Source: Planctomycetota bacterium (GTDB taxonomy: Bacteria; Planctomycetota; Phycisphaerae; Phycisphaerales; UBA1924). Taken from it: a DNA stretch of 40,971 bases. The stretch is taken from the NCBI GenBank assembly GCA_024276195.1, contig JAJRXR010000083.1, positions 1 to 40,971 of the forward strand, in the 5' to 3' direction. Of the stretch, positions 1 through 7,346 are shown piece after piece. The notes under the pieces are model-generated. The model saw nothing but the letters and a program-made list of their open reading frames with translations. It had not been told where the DNA came from and did not search any database. Both the position numbers and the translations under genes were made by a program. Position 1 is the stretch's first letter. Every line of letters begins with the position of its first letter.

Positions 1-992
1 CCGACGCCGAGAACCTGCCCGCGGGCTGGAGCTTCATCCTCGGCGGCGACTTCAACATCCAGACCTCGACCCAGGCCGCCTACCTCGAGCTCGTCGGCTC
101 GCAGGCCAACAACGACGGACGCTTCTACGACCCCATCTCGACCCCGGGCTCCTGGCAGAACAACTTTACCTACCGCTATGTCCACACCCAAGACCCCACC
201 GGCGCCGGTGGCATGGACGACCGCTACGACCAGTCGCTCATCTCTGCATCCCTCATCGACGACGAGGGCTTGTCGTACATCGGCTCCGTCGGAGTCCCCT
301 ACTCCAACACCACCTGGAACGACCCCAACCACTCCTACCGAAGCTGGGGCAACGACGGCACGTCCTACAACACCACGCTCACCGTCACTGGCAACACCAT
401 GGTCGGCCCCGTCATCGCCCAGGCGCTGAAAAACTCCACCGGAGGGCAGGCCGGGCACCTGCCAGTCGTGCTCGATCTCCAGGTTCCCGCCTCCATCGGC
501 GCCCCGAGCGTCGTTGACTTCGGCTTCATCCCCGTCGGCGCGCCCGTCTCGCTCGCGCTGAGCATCACCAACGACGCCGACGTCGCCCTCTGGGGCGCCG
601 GCGGCATCGACGAACTCGACTACATGCTCCTGCCCTCCGCCGGCGTCACCACCCCTGCGGGCGCCTTCACCCTCGACGCCGGGCAGAGCGCTGACCATCT
701 GCTCACCGTCCAGGGCGTGACCCCAGCCCCCTTCGCCGAGGTCGTCATCATCAGCTCCGACGACCCGGACCAGCCCAACGTCATGGTCTCGGTCATCGGC
801 GAGTTCACCGACTCCTGCTCGCCCGCGGACCTGGCGCCCCCGTTCGGGTCGCTCGACTTCTCTGATGTCAGCGCGTTCCTGACGGCCTTCGCCGGGGGCG
901 CGCCCCAGGCGGACCTGGCGGCGCCCTTCGGCGTCTTCGATTTCTCCGACGTTGTAGCCTTCCTGACTGCCTTCGGAGCCGGGTGCCCGTAG
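1..992 (+). CDS. Secreted endonuclease/exonuclease/phosphatase-like protein, C-terminal part, with two GC-type dockerins (5' truncated)
   Basis: The frame is open from base 3 of the window, so the start lies upstream; about 329 residues are visible. Near the visible N-terminus GGDFNIQTS matches the GDFN motif of the endonuclease/exonuclease/phosphatase fold, and GGMDDRYD is a plausible late active-site segment. A beta-rich segment follows (VDFGFIPVGAPVSLALSIT ... SSDDPDQPNVMVSVIGEF), which resembles the ASPM/SPD-2/Hydin 'choice-of-anchor D' module. The C-terminus has two tandem GC-type dockerin motifs (DLAPPFGSLDFSDV and DLAAPFGVFDFSDV) ending in GCP, a tail known from Planctomycetota secreted proteins. 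Probable role: extracellular or surface phosphodiesterase or nuclease; the substrate cannot be read from the sequence. It ends 3 nt from the convergent PilZ gene. Confidence 0.75.
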   Translation, partial: DAENLPAGWSFILGGDFNIQTSTQAAYLELVGSQANNDGRFYDPISTPGSWQNNFTYRYVHTQDPTGAGGMDDRYDQSLISASLIDDEGLSYIGSVGVPYSNTTWNDPNHSYRSWGNDGTSYNTTLTVTGNTMVGPVIAQALKNSTGGQAGHLPVVLDLQVPASIGAPSVVDFGFIPVGAPVSLALSITNDADVALWGAGGIDELDYMLLPSAGVTTPAGAFTLDAGQSADHLLTVQGVTPAPFAEVVIISSDDPDQPNVMVSVIGEFTDSCSPADLAPPFGSLDFSDVSAFLTAFAGGAPQADLAAPFGVFDFSDVVAFLTAFGAGCP

Positions 993-995
993 CGC

Positions 996-1610
996 TTACG
1001 CCGCGCCGGACAGCCGCTTGAGCTGCGTGCGCTGCGCGTCCATCGTCAGCTTGTGCAGCCCATCGTCCAGGTTGCCCGAGGCCTTGCCGTTGACGCACAG
1101 CAGCCCGCAGCGCCACCCCGCGCGCGTCTCGCGCACACTCTGAACGATGCACTCGCCCGAGTACACCTTCTCCCCGAGCGCAAACGAGACAGGCACACAA
1201 TCTCCGATGCTCAGCTCTTCCGTCGAGGTCGCGGCCAGCCCCATCGAGCTGATGTCCACAATCTTGCACGTCTTCTCGTCCCCCACGCTCGCCTGATAGT
1301 CCGCCAGCACCGCGCTTACCCGGAAGAACTGGCGTGACTCGCCGCTCACGGCGTCACCCGTCGTCTCCGTGCTGAACGCCCGCCCCTGCTCGAGCGGCTC
1401 GACGATCTTGGCCGGCTGCTGCATGAACCCCTCAGGCCCGTTGAAGAACAGCATCACGCTCTGACCTTCGAGCACCGACTCGCTCGTCGGTTCGTCGTCA
1501 ACAAAGCGCAGCACGAACGCTCTGCCGTCCGAGCCCGTCACCGTCACCGGCTCGAGCGCGTTGTCCGCCCCGCCCACACTGACAAACATCTCTTGCCCAA
1601 GCGAAAACAT
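996..1610 (-). CDS. PilZ domain protein (putative c-di-GMP receptor)
   Basis: A 204-residue soluble protein. The N-terminal 85 residues form a beta-rich domain similar in layout to the YcgR N-domain. The C-terminal half is a PilZ domain with both c-di-GMP signatures: R93-QFF-R97 (RxxxR) and D119-x-S121-x-x-G124 (D/NxSxxG). No signal peptide or membrane segment is visible. The start is supported by a very strong Shine-Dalgarno on the minus strand, GGGGAGGTGATC, 2 nt before the ATG. YcgR-like proteins brake or steer flagellar motors in response to c-di-GMP, and a flagellar cluster begins 2 kb away, but a role here in motility rather than adhesion or secretion is inference. Confidence 0.85.
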   Translation of the reverse strand: MFSLGQEMFVSVGGADNALEPVTVTGSDGRAFVLRFVDDEPTSESVLEGQSVMLFFNGPEGFMQQPAKIVEPLEQGRAFSTETTGDAVSGESRQFFRVSAVLADYQASVGDEKTCKIVDISSMGLAATSTEELSIGDCVPVSFALGEKVYSGECIVQSVRETRAGWRCGLLCVNGKASGNLDDGLHKLTMDAQRTQLKRLSGAA

Positions 1611-1743
1611 GCGATCACCTCCCCGTGTCGCGGGCGCTCATCGCCCGGTGCTGCGGGCGTATCGACCCCCCCGGGCGCCCCCTCAAGCCCGATTCCCTCA
1701 CCCCAACAACACCCTCCGGGATGTGCCGCGCAGCCCACACGCC

Positions 1744-1767
1744 CCCACCCTCCGCCGGGAGGGTGGG
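1744..1767. repeat. Perfect 10-bp stem hairpin in the divergent intergenic region
   Basis: CCCACCCTCC, a GCCG loop, then GGAGGGTGGG. It lies in the 211-nt gap between the divergently transcribed PilZ gene and the dockerin protein gene. No T-run follows on either strand, so it is not a standard intrinsic terminator. It could be a regulator site or an RNA element in one of the leaders. Confidence 0.6.
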
Positions 1768-1821
1768 ACGGCGACCACCAAACCGCTACGATTTATCGGT
1801 CTGCGAGGGGAGTCGCCGGAC

Positions 1822-2523
1822 ATGGGAATCGGGAGAGACATAACACGGATCGCCCGGATGCTCTGCGTATCGACCGCGTGCCTCGCGGGCGCTGCGCCCG
1901 CGCTCCACGCCCAGCTCATCGAGATCAGCATCGAGGTCCGCGACGAAACCCTCGGCTCCGCCAGCGCCGTCGTTCTCTTCGACACCGCCTCCGCCCCCGT
2001 CGATGGGACCGCGACAACGGTGACGTTCGACGCCTACGACGCCTCGATGAGCGTCGAGTTCGCCGACTTCTACGCCCACAGCCCCGGGTACGCCGAGCAG
2101 ATCATGCTGCGCAAAGCCAGCGCCGCCTCGCTGCGGTACTCCACCCAAGACCGCGAGATCGTCGTCCGCATCGAAGCGCCCGGGTGCTCGCTCGAACTCG
2201 AGATCGAATCCCCCGTCGGCCCCTTCCACCCCTCCATGACCGCGCTGCCGTCCAACCCCACCGCCTACCTCTTCGACGGCTTCGACACCGAGCACGTCCA
2301 CGCGACCTTCACCAAGGCCATCGACGAGCAAACCCAGCTCGAAGGCGAGGCCCAGTGGAACCCCATCGACGCCTTTACCGGCGCCATCACCTACACCATC
2401 CGCGCCCTGCCCGCGCCAGAGCCCCAGCCCTGCACCGAGGCCGACCTCGCCCCCCCCTTCGGCGTGCTCGACTTCGACGACGTCCTCGCCTTCCTTGATT
2501 CGTTCAACGCCGGGTGCCCGTAA
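1822..2523 (+). CDS. Secreted protein with C-terminal GC-type dockerin
   Basis: The chosen ATG gives a 233-residue protein with an N-terminal signal peptide (about MGIGRDITRIARMLCVST to ALHAQ) and follows a GAGGGGAG ribosome site about 10 nt upstream. Longer in-frame starts would run into the PilZ gene. The middle is a beta-strand-rich domain of unknown family. The C-terminus carries one GC-type dockerin motif (DLAPPFGVLDFDDVLAFLDS) and ends in GCP, like the protein at the left edge. A possible -10 element, TACGAT, lies at 1787-1792. Function beyond secretion and dockerin-type anchoring is not recognised. Confidence 0.75.
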   Translation: MGIGRDITRIARMLCVSTACLAGAAPALHAQLIEISIEVRDETLGSASAVVLFDTASAPVDGTATTVTFDAYDASMSVEFADFYAHSPGYAEQIMLRKASAASLRYSTQDREIVVRIEAPGCSLELEIESPVGPFHPSMTALPSNPTAYLFDGFDTEHVHATFTKAIDEQTQLEGEAQWNPIDAFTGAITYTIRALPAPEPQPCTEADLAPPFGVLDFDDVLAFLDSFNAGCP

Positions 2524-2528
2524 ACCCA

Positions 2529-2611
2529 ACCGAGCCGGGAGCGCAAGCGACCCAAGGGCTTTCCTCGCGCCTTCCGCGTTCTTTCTTGGTCGCTTGCGCT
2601 CCCGGCTCGGT
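2529..2611. repeat. REP-like long inverted repeat (24-bp perfect arms)
   Basis: Left arm 2529-2552 begins ACCGAGCCGGGAGCG and is perfectly complementary to 2588-2611; the loop is 35 nt. It starts 6 nt after a stop codon. The core GAGCG-NN-AGCGAC is shared with the inverted repeat at 3587-3664, which suggests one dispersed repeat family. It may act as an mRNA 3' stabiliser or terminator; there is no T-run. Confidence 0.7.
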
Positions 2612-2707
2612 CTTGCCCGGTCGGGACCAATGCCAGACCCGGACCACGCGAGCGGGTTCGCACGGCTCTCGCGCGGTACACTCGTGCTCCATCTCCGAGG
2701 AGCCCCC

Positions 2708-3568
2708 ATGCGCCAACTCGCCCGCACCGCCGCCCTCGTCTTCTGCATCCCCGCGTTCATCCTGAGCACCGGGTGCGGATCGCTCGACACCATCCTCAAC
2801 AGCGCCGACGGCCCGCAGGCCTCGCTCGCCAGGGCCTCGCTGAGTGATCTCGACGCCCAGAGCGTCACCCTCGACTTTGAGGTGGACATCACCAACCCGT
2901 ATTCCGTTCCCCTCCCGCTCGCCTCGCTCAGCTATGACCTGGCCAGCCGGGGCACGCCCTTCCTCTCAGGCTCCGCCCCGCTCTCGGGCTCTGTCCCCGC
3001 GCGCGGCACAAAGACCATCACCCTCCCCGCCCGCGTGCGTTTTTCCGATCTGCTCGCCTCGCTCTCGGGCGTACGCCCGGGCCAGGTCATCCCCTACGAC
3101 GCGGGCCTGAAGCTCAGCGTCAACGCCCCGGGCATCGGCCCGATCGCGCTGCCCCTGCGCCAGAAGGGCGAACTGCCCGTCCCCGCGGTTCCCGACGTCC
3201 GTCTCGCGGGCCTGAGCTGGGACGAGCTCTCGCTCACGAGCGCCAAAGCCGTCATGCGCCTGGACGTGCGCAACACCAACCAGTTCCCGCTGGACCTGAG
3301 CGCTCTGGACACCTCGCTCTCGCTTGCGGGGCGCGACATCGGGCGAACGTCGATCCGTCAGGCGCTCTCGCTCGGCGCCGGCAAGAGCGGCTCGCTCGAG
3401 GTCCCCATCTCGTTCTCCCCAATCAAGTTCGGCGCCAGCATCCTCAGCGTCCTCCGAGGCAGCGCCGCAGACTACAGCCTCAACGGCTCCGTCGAGGGCG
3501 GCACCCCCTTCGGCCCGATCAACCTCCCCTTCAACCGCTCCGGGCGCACCTCGCTCACCGGCGGGTAG
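2708..3568 (+). CDS. LEA type 2 / WHy-domain lipoprotein
   Basis: The ATG at 2708 follows CCGAGGAG and gives 286 residues. The N-terminus (MRQLARTAALVFCIP ... LSTGCGS) is a lipoprotein-type signal peptide with Cys after STG; Ser at -3 is a weak lipobox position. Two tandem LEA14/water-stress (WHy) domains follow: residues about 40-125 (VTLDFEVDITNPYSVPLPLA) and about 160-280 (AVMRLDVRNTNQFPLDLS). Each has the hallmark N-P/T-N + hydrophobic strand pattern. Bacterial members are envelope-bound stress or structural proteins of unclear mechanism. A TACACT element (2677-2682) about 26 nt before the start is a candidate -10. Longer in-frame starts would read through the inverted repeat and are rejected. 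Confidence 0.8.
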   Translation: MRQLARTAALVFCIPAFILSTGCGSLDTILNSADGPQASLARASLSDLDAQSVTLDFEVDITNPYSVPLPLASLSYDLASRGTPFLSGSAPLSGSVPARGTKTITLPARVRFSDLLASLSGVRPGQVIPYDAGLKLSVNAPGIGPIALPLRQKGELPVPAVPDVRLAGLSWDELSLTSAKAVMRLDVRNTNQFPLDLSALDTSLSLAGRDIGRTSIRQALSLGAGKSGSLEVPISFSPIKFGASILSVLRGSAADYSLNGSVEGGTPFGPINLPFNRSGRTSLTGG

Positions 3569-3586
3569 CGATCTCGCTTCTTCTTG

Positions 3587-3664
3587 AAGCCCCAAGCGTC
3601 AGCGCCGGGTTTCTTCTCGCGCGAGTCCATGCCAAGAGGAACCCGTCGCTGACGCTCAGGGCTT
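3587..3664. repeat. REP-like inverted repeat between convergent genes
   Basis: Arms 3587-3610 (AAGCCCCAAGCGTCAGCG...) and 3641-3664 are complementary at 21 of 24 positions with a 30-nt loop. It sits between the convergent lipoprotein gene and flgH. Its core, GAGCG-NN-AGCGAC, matches the repeat at 2529-2611. It probably serves as a bidirectional 3'-end structure; no T-run is present. Confidence 0.65.
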
Positions 3665-3707
3665 GAATCAAACCAACACGCTCGCGCAGGGCTTGCAATC
3701 GCCGCCC

Positions 3708-4400
3708 TCAGAACGCGAAGATCACGTCAAAGATCTTGGTGATGATCCCCTTCTGCGCCGCGTCGGCCACCTCGCCCACGCTCTCACGCACCAGCGTCAG
3801 GTTCGCGAGCTGGCTCGAGCGCACGGTGTTCTGGCTCGTGATGTCGTCGGGTCTGATCAGCCCCGCGAGCACGAGGGTCGTCTCCTCGTCGTCGGTTTTG
3901 ATGTAGGTCCGCGCCTCGACCATGAGCGTGCCGTTGGGCTTGACCTCGAGCACGCGAGCGCTGATCCGGGCGCTGAACCGGTCGGTCCGTGCGTAGTCGC
4001 CCTCGCCCTCGAACTCTCGGTTGGCGTTGAGGTTCACCAGGTCCAGGTTCGAGCTGATCCCCGCCGTCAGGCGCAGCTCCAGCAGCTCCATCGGGTCGAG
4101 CAGGCCACGCAGCCTCGCTCGGCTGACGTAGTTGTTCGATGTCTCGAGCGATTGCGAGCTCTGCTGGCGGCTGGATTCATCGACGATGATCGTGATGATG
4201 TCGTGCTTGGCGAATGTCCGCGGCGGTGGCGGCTCGAAGAACAGCATGCTCTTCTCGCGCAGATCCGCCTGCGGGTCCGGCTCGCCCGTCGTCGAGAGCT
4301 GCACCGGCGCCTCACGCTGGTACAGGCTCTGCCCGAACGCGCACGATGCGCCCAACGCCACCGTCGCGCACACCGCCAGTGAGTTCGTGTTCTTCGTCAT
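3708..4400 (-). CDS. flgH: FlgH, flagellar L-ring protein
   Basis: A 230-residue protein with an N-terminal export signal (MTKNTNSLAVCATVALGASC ... AFGQ). The family core is clear: HDIITIIVDESS, then the C-terminal ARVLEVKPNGTLMVEARTYIKTDDEE and LAGLIRPDDITSQNTV segments typical of FlgH. FlgH forms the outer-membrane L-ring bushing around the flagellar rod; it is normally a lipoprotein, and Cys20 is a possible lipidation site, although the lipobox is imperfect. It is the last gene of the leftward flgF-flgG-flgA-flgH run, starting 6 nt after flgA ends. Its presence supports a diderm envelope with an outer membrane. Confidence 0.95.
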   Translation of the reverse strand: MTKNTNSLAVCATVALGASCAFGQSLYQREAPVQLSTTGEPDPQADLREKSMLFFEPPPPRTFAKHDIITIIVDESSRQQSSQSLETSNNYVSRARLRGLLDPMELLELRLTAGISSNLDLVNLNANREFEGEGDYARTDRFSARISARVLEVKPNGTLMVEARTYIKTDDEETTLVLAGLIRPDDITSQNTVRSSQLANLTLVRESVGEVADAAQKGIITKIFDVIFAF

Positions 4401-4406
4401 ATCGTG

Positions 4407-5528
4407 CTACTCCGCTCTGGTGACCGCCACGCCCGGGAGCGAAGCTCCGTCGCCGGAGGTCTGGTTCGTGCTTTCGGATGTTTCTGTTGGGACCAGCCCG
4501 GGCGCCTCGGCCTCGTGGCGAACGATGGCGCGGTCGGAGGCGTCAACGCGGGCCATGAAGCGTCGTTTGGTCCCGAGCGCCTCGAACTTGATCCGCTCGC
4601 CCAGGCGCCCGTCGCTCATGGCCCTGGCCCGGGTTTTGAGGATGACTTTCCCGGAGAGGTAGTGGACGATCGCGAGCCCGCCGCGCCGGATCACGATCGG
4701 CGCCTCGACGTGGCGCCCGATGAGCACAACCCCCGCCTCCAGCGGAGACCGCACCACCGCGCCCGTCGCGTCCTCAGCCGACAGCGGACGCACATCCGTC
4801 CCCAGCCACCGTCGCTCTTGCGTCACGGACTCGCCAGTAATCAGCTCGCCCCGGCGCATCGGCACGCTCAGCACGCACACCGCACGCTCGATGAGCACCT
4901 CGACGCGGATCTGGCGGCGCTCGATCAGACGCTCACCCTCGTACACCGAAACCGACACCGGCACCCGCAGCGACGCCCCCGTTGTGTACGCCTCGACCAG
5001 GCGCCCCTCCAGGCCCATCGCCAGCAGATCCGCGTCCCGGCCCTCAAAGGTGACCCGCATCAGCGCCGGGTCCGTCACACCAAACGTCGCCCTCAGACGC
5101 TCCTCGATGAACGTTTTGACCGTTGGTCCCGTGGGCTGCGTGGGCAGCGCGGGCGCCAGAGCCGATGCCCTCCCCTCGCCCCGCCGGTCAAAGGAAACCG
5201 CTTCTTTCCCTGAGCGAACGCGGATCTCGCAGCGCCCGCCCCGCAGCGTGAGCAGGCCCCAGTTCACGTCCCGGGCGTCGATCATCGCGCGCAGGTGATC
5301 GATCTCGATGCGCCCCTTCCCGCGGGAAAGTGCCGGGTCATCGCCCGAGAGGACCACCAGATCGCCCAGCGCGACCGCGTCGTCGCCGATCAGGCGGGCG
5401 ACATCGCTGAGTGTGACGTCGGCGCCCTGCTCGACGCGGACAACCGTGCGCAGCTCGACGGTCCCCGCCGAGGCGACTGCGCTCACAAGAGCAATGACAA
5501 ACGGGATGAGTCTCCACTCATGTCTCAC
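4407..5528 (-). CDS. flgA: FlgA, flagellar P-ring assembly chaperone
   Basis: A 373-residue periplasmic protein with signal peptide MRHEWRLIPFVIALVSAVAS. The C-terminal half holds the SAF/FlgA domain (VLSVPMRRGELITGESVTQE; GRHVEAPIVIRRGGLAIVHY; GERIKFEALGTKRRFMARVD). FlgA helps FlgI polymerise into the P-ring. It is longer than Escherichia coli FlgA (about 220 residues) because of an extra N-terminal domain and a Ser/Thr-rich tail of about 35 residues. It lies 12 nt downstream of flgG and 6 nt upstream of flgH in the same operon; its partner flgI is first in the divergent operon. Confidence 0.92.
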   Translation of the reverse strand: MRHEWRLIPFVIALVSAVASAGTVELRTVVRVEQGADVTLSDVARLIGDDAVALGDLVVLSGDDPALSRGKGRIEIDHLRAMIDARDVNWGLLTLRGGRCEIRVRSGKEAVSFDRRGEGRASALAPALPTQPTGPTVKTFIEERLRATFGVTDPALMRVTFEGRDADLLAMGLEGRLVEAYTTGASLRVPVSVSVYEGERLIERRQIRVEVLIERAVCVLSVPMRRGELITGESVTQERRWLGTDVRPLSAEDATGAVVRSPLEAGVVLIGRHVEAPIVIRRGGLAIVHYLSGKVILKTRARAMSDGRLGERIKFEALGTKRRFMARVDASDRAIVRHEAEAPGLVPTETSESTNQTSGDGASLPGVAVTRAE

Positions 5529-5540
5529 GTGCGTATCCCC

Positions 5541-6350
5541 TTATCGCCTGAGCTGCCCGACGGTCTGGAGGGCCTCGTCGGCCGCCCGGATCGCCTGTGA
5601 GTTCATCTCGAACGCACGCTGCGTGCGGATCAGCTCGATCAGCTCGCGCGTGGGATCCACGTTCGAGCCCTCGAGCTGCCCCTGGCGGATGCGTCCGCGC
5701 TCACTCTCGCCCGGGTTGCCCGTGCTGGGTGGACCCGAGGCGGGAGACTCGAGGAGCAGGTTCTCGCCGACCTGGCGGAGGCCCGCAGGGTTGACGAACG
5801 CCGCGATCTGCAGCTGCCCGACCTCGACGGCTTCGAGCGTTCCGGGCGTGGTCGCGAAGACACGCCCGTTCTGGTCGATATCCACCTTTGTTGTGTTCTG
5901 TGGGACCGTGACGATCGGGCTCAGGCGACGCCCCTGGTCGTTGGAGAGCACCAGCTCGCCGAGCGAGTTGAGCGCGAACCCGCCCGAGCGCGTGTAGGCC
6001 GTGCCCTGGGAGGACAGGTCGGTCTCGACCTCGACCTGGAAGAAGCCCACGCCGTCGATGGTCAGGTCGAGTTCTCGGTTGGTGGTGATGGGCGCGCCCT
6101 GGGAGAAGTCGAGCTGCGTGCCCGAGGTCTTGACGCCGAGGCCAATGTAGAGCCCCGTCGGGCGTTGGTCGCCGTTGATGTTCTCGACGCCCGGCTGCGC
6201 CAGCTCGATGTAGAGCTGGTCCTGAAAGTTTGTGCGGCTGGACTTGAAGCCCGCCGTCTCGATGTTCGCGAGGTTGTTCGCGATCACGTCGAGCTTGGTG
6301 TTGAGCGAGTTGAGCCCGCTGGCGGCGGACTGGAGCGCGATGATGGCCAT
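5541..6350 (-). CDS. flgG: FlgG, flagellar distal rod protein
   Basis: 269 residues, close to the usual 260. N-terminal rod/hook signature: LNTKLDVIANNLANIETAGFK. The central LDLTIDGVGFFQVE and the C-terminal EGSNVDPTRELIELIRTQRAFEMNSQAI are diagnostic of FlgG. It builds the distal rod crossing the periplasm through the P and L rings. There is no cleavable signal peptide, as expected for flagellar type III export substrates. AGGAA lies 8 nt before the ATG, and the gene starts 13 nt after flgF ends. Confidence 0.96.
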   Translation of the reverse strand: MAIIALQSAASGLNSLNTKLDVIANNLANIETAGFKSSRTNFQDQLYIELAQPGVENINGDQRPTGLYIGLGVKTSGTQLDFSQGAPITTNRELDLTIDGVGFFQVEVETDLSSQGTAYTRSGGFALNSLGELVLSNDQGRRLSPIVTVPQNTTKVDIDQNGRVFATTPGTLEAVEVGQLQIAAFVNPAGLRQVGENLLLESPASGPPSTGNPGESERGRIRQGQLEGSNVDPTRELIELIRTQRAFEMNSQAIRAADEALQTVGQLRR

Positions 6351-6363
6351 GCCTGTGGTTCCT

Positions 6364-7146
6364 TTACGCCGAGCGTCCGAAGGTGTTGATCGCCCGGTCC
6401 ATAAGTCTGTCGTGGTACGAGATCATGCCGATGTTGGACTGGGCGGAGCGAGAGGCGCTCGTCACCGCCATGATCGCGGCGATCTCATTGACCGCCGCCC
6501 CCTCAACGACGCCCTGTCGCACCCGCCCCTCGATCGGGGTGATGCTCGATGCGCCCGCGGCTGTCGTCGCGAACAGCCCCGCGCCCTCCTTCTTGAGCGC
6601 TGCCCGGTCCGGGACGTCGGCGATCTGCACGCGAGCAAAGACCTCGCCGTTCTGCGTCATTGAGCCGTCAACCGCGACCCCCAGAGGCCCGGAGCCGGGC
6701 GGGATGATCGGCTGGTTGCGGATGTCCAGCAGCGGCAATCCTGTCGTTGACATCACGATCTGCCCGGAGCTGTCGAGCGAGAACCGCCCGTCGCGGGTGA
6801 GGCGGATCTGCACGCCATCACCCCCGGGCGAGTCGCTGCGCACGACGAAAAACCCGTCGCCCTCAATCGCGAGGTCGAGCGGGCGGTTGGTGGTTTCGAG
6901 GGCGCCCTGGGCGAAGGAGACGCGGTTCGGGGCCGCGAGCACGCCCGCGCCGAGGCGCTCGATCAGCTCGTTGCTCGCCAGATGGCTCAGCCCGTCCTCG
7001 ATCCGGGCGGGGTCGCGCTGCATGGTGGTCGGGATGTCGGGCTTGTAGCCCACGGTGGACATGTTCGCCAAGTTGTTCGAGAGCACATCCTGTCGGTACA
7101 TGCTCGTCAGAGCGCCCGAGGCCGAGATCTGCAGGGCGTAGTTCAT
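6364..7146 (-). CDS. flgF: FlgF, flagellar proximal rod protein
   Basis: The start at 7146 (MNYALQISASGALTS) gives 260 residues and follows GGAG on the minus strand; the 52 extra in-frame residues upstream are arginine-rich and lack family character. N-terminal YRQDVLSNNLANMSTVGYKP and central LDLAIEGDGFFVV are FlgF/FlgG-type rod signatures. The C-terminus (EGAAVNEIAAIMAVTSASRS) diverges from FlgG, so with flgG next door FlgF is the better assignment. It is the first gene of the leftward flagellar operon; a sigma54-like site lies at 7188-7201. Confidence 0.9.
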   Translation of the reverse strand: MNYALQISASGALTSMYRQDVLSNNLANMSTVGYKPDIPTTMQRDPARIEDGLSHLASNELIERLGAGVLAAPNRVSFAQGALETTNRPLDLAIEGDGFFVVRSDSPGGDGVQIRLTRDGRFSLDSSGQIVMSTTGLPLLDIRNQPIIPPGSGPLGVAVDGSMTQNGEVFARVQIADVPDRAALKKEGAGLFATTAAGASSITPIEGRVRQGVVEGAAVNEIAAIMAVTSASRSAQSNIGMISYHDRLMDRAINTFGRSA

Positions 7147-7187
7147 GTGTCCGGACTCCAATCGGGGCTCCGCCCCACGAGCCCAAC

Positions 7188-7201
7188 ACAACTGGCGTGC
7201 C
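7188..7201 (-). promoter_or_regulatory. sigma54-like promoter for flgFGAH
   Basis: On the minus strand GGCACG-CCAG-TTGT matches the -24/-12 consensus (GGCACG-N4-TTGC) except for the last base. The key spacing of 10 nt between GG (7201-7200) and the -12 dinucleotide is exact. A transcript would start about 30 nt before the flgF ATG. Assignment is by eye. Confidence 0.4.
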
Positions 7202-7308
7202 GAACGGGATCGGGCGCCCTTGGGCGATCGCCGGCGCACGATCTGCGCCGCCCCCGGCGCAGCCCGCCGCCCACGCGCAACTCTCGCCCGCCCCAGACCC
7301 ACGGGCGC

Positions 7309-7324
7309 TGGCGCCCTGATTGCG
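7309..7324 (+). promoter_or_regulatory. sigma54-like promoter for flgI operon
   Basis: TGGCGC-CCTGA-TTGCG fits TGGCAC-N5-TTGCW with one -24 mismatch and GG-N10-GC spacing exact (GG 7310-7311, GC 7322-7323). The predicted start, near 7335, would leave a short leader containing CACGGAGGT before the flgI ATG. RpoN control of rod, ring and hook genes is common in polar flagellar systems. Confidence 0.5.
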
Positions 7325-7346
7325 ATATGCGGGCACGGAGGTTCCC

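Noticed and set aside
3663-4382. 239-codon plus-strand frame opposite flgH
   Set aside because: Antisense shadow of a clear FlgH gene; Arg/His-rich composition typical of GC-rich shadows.
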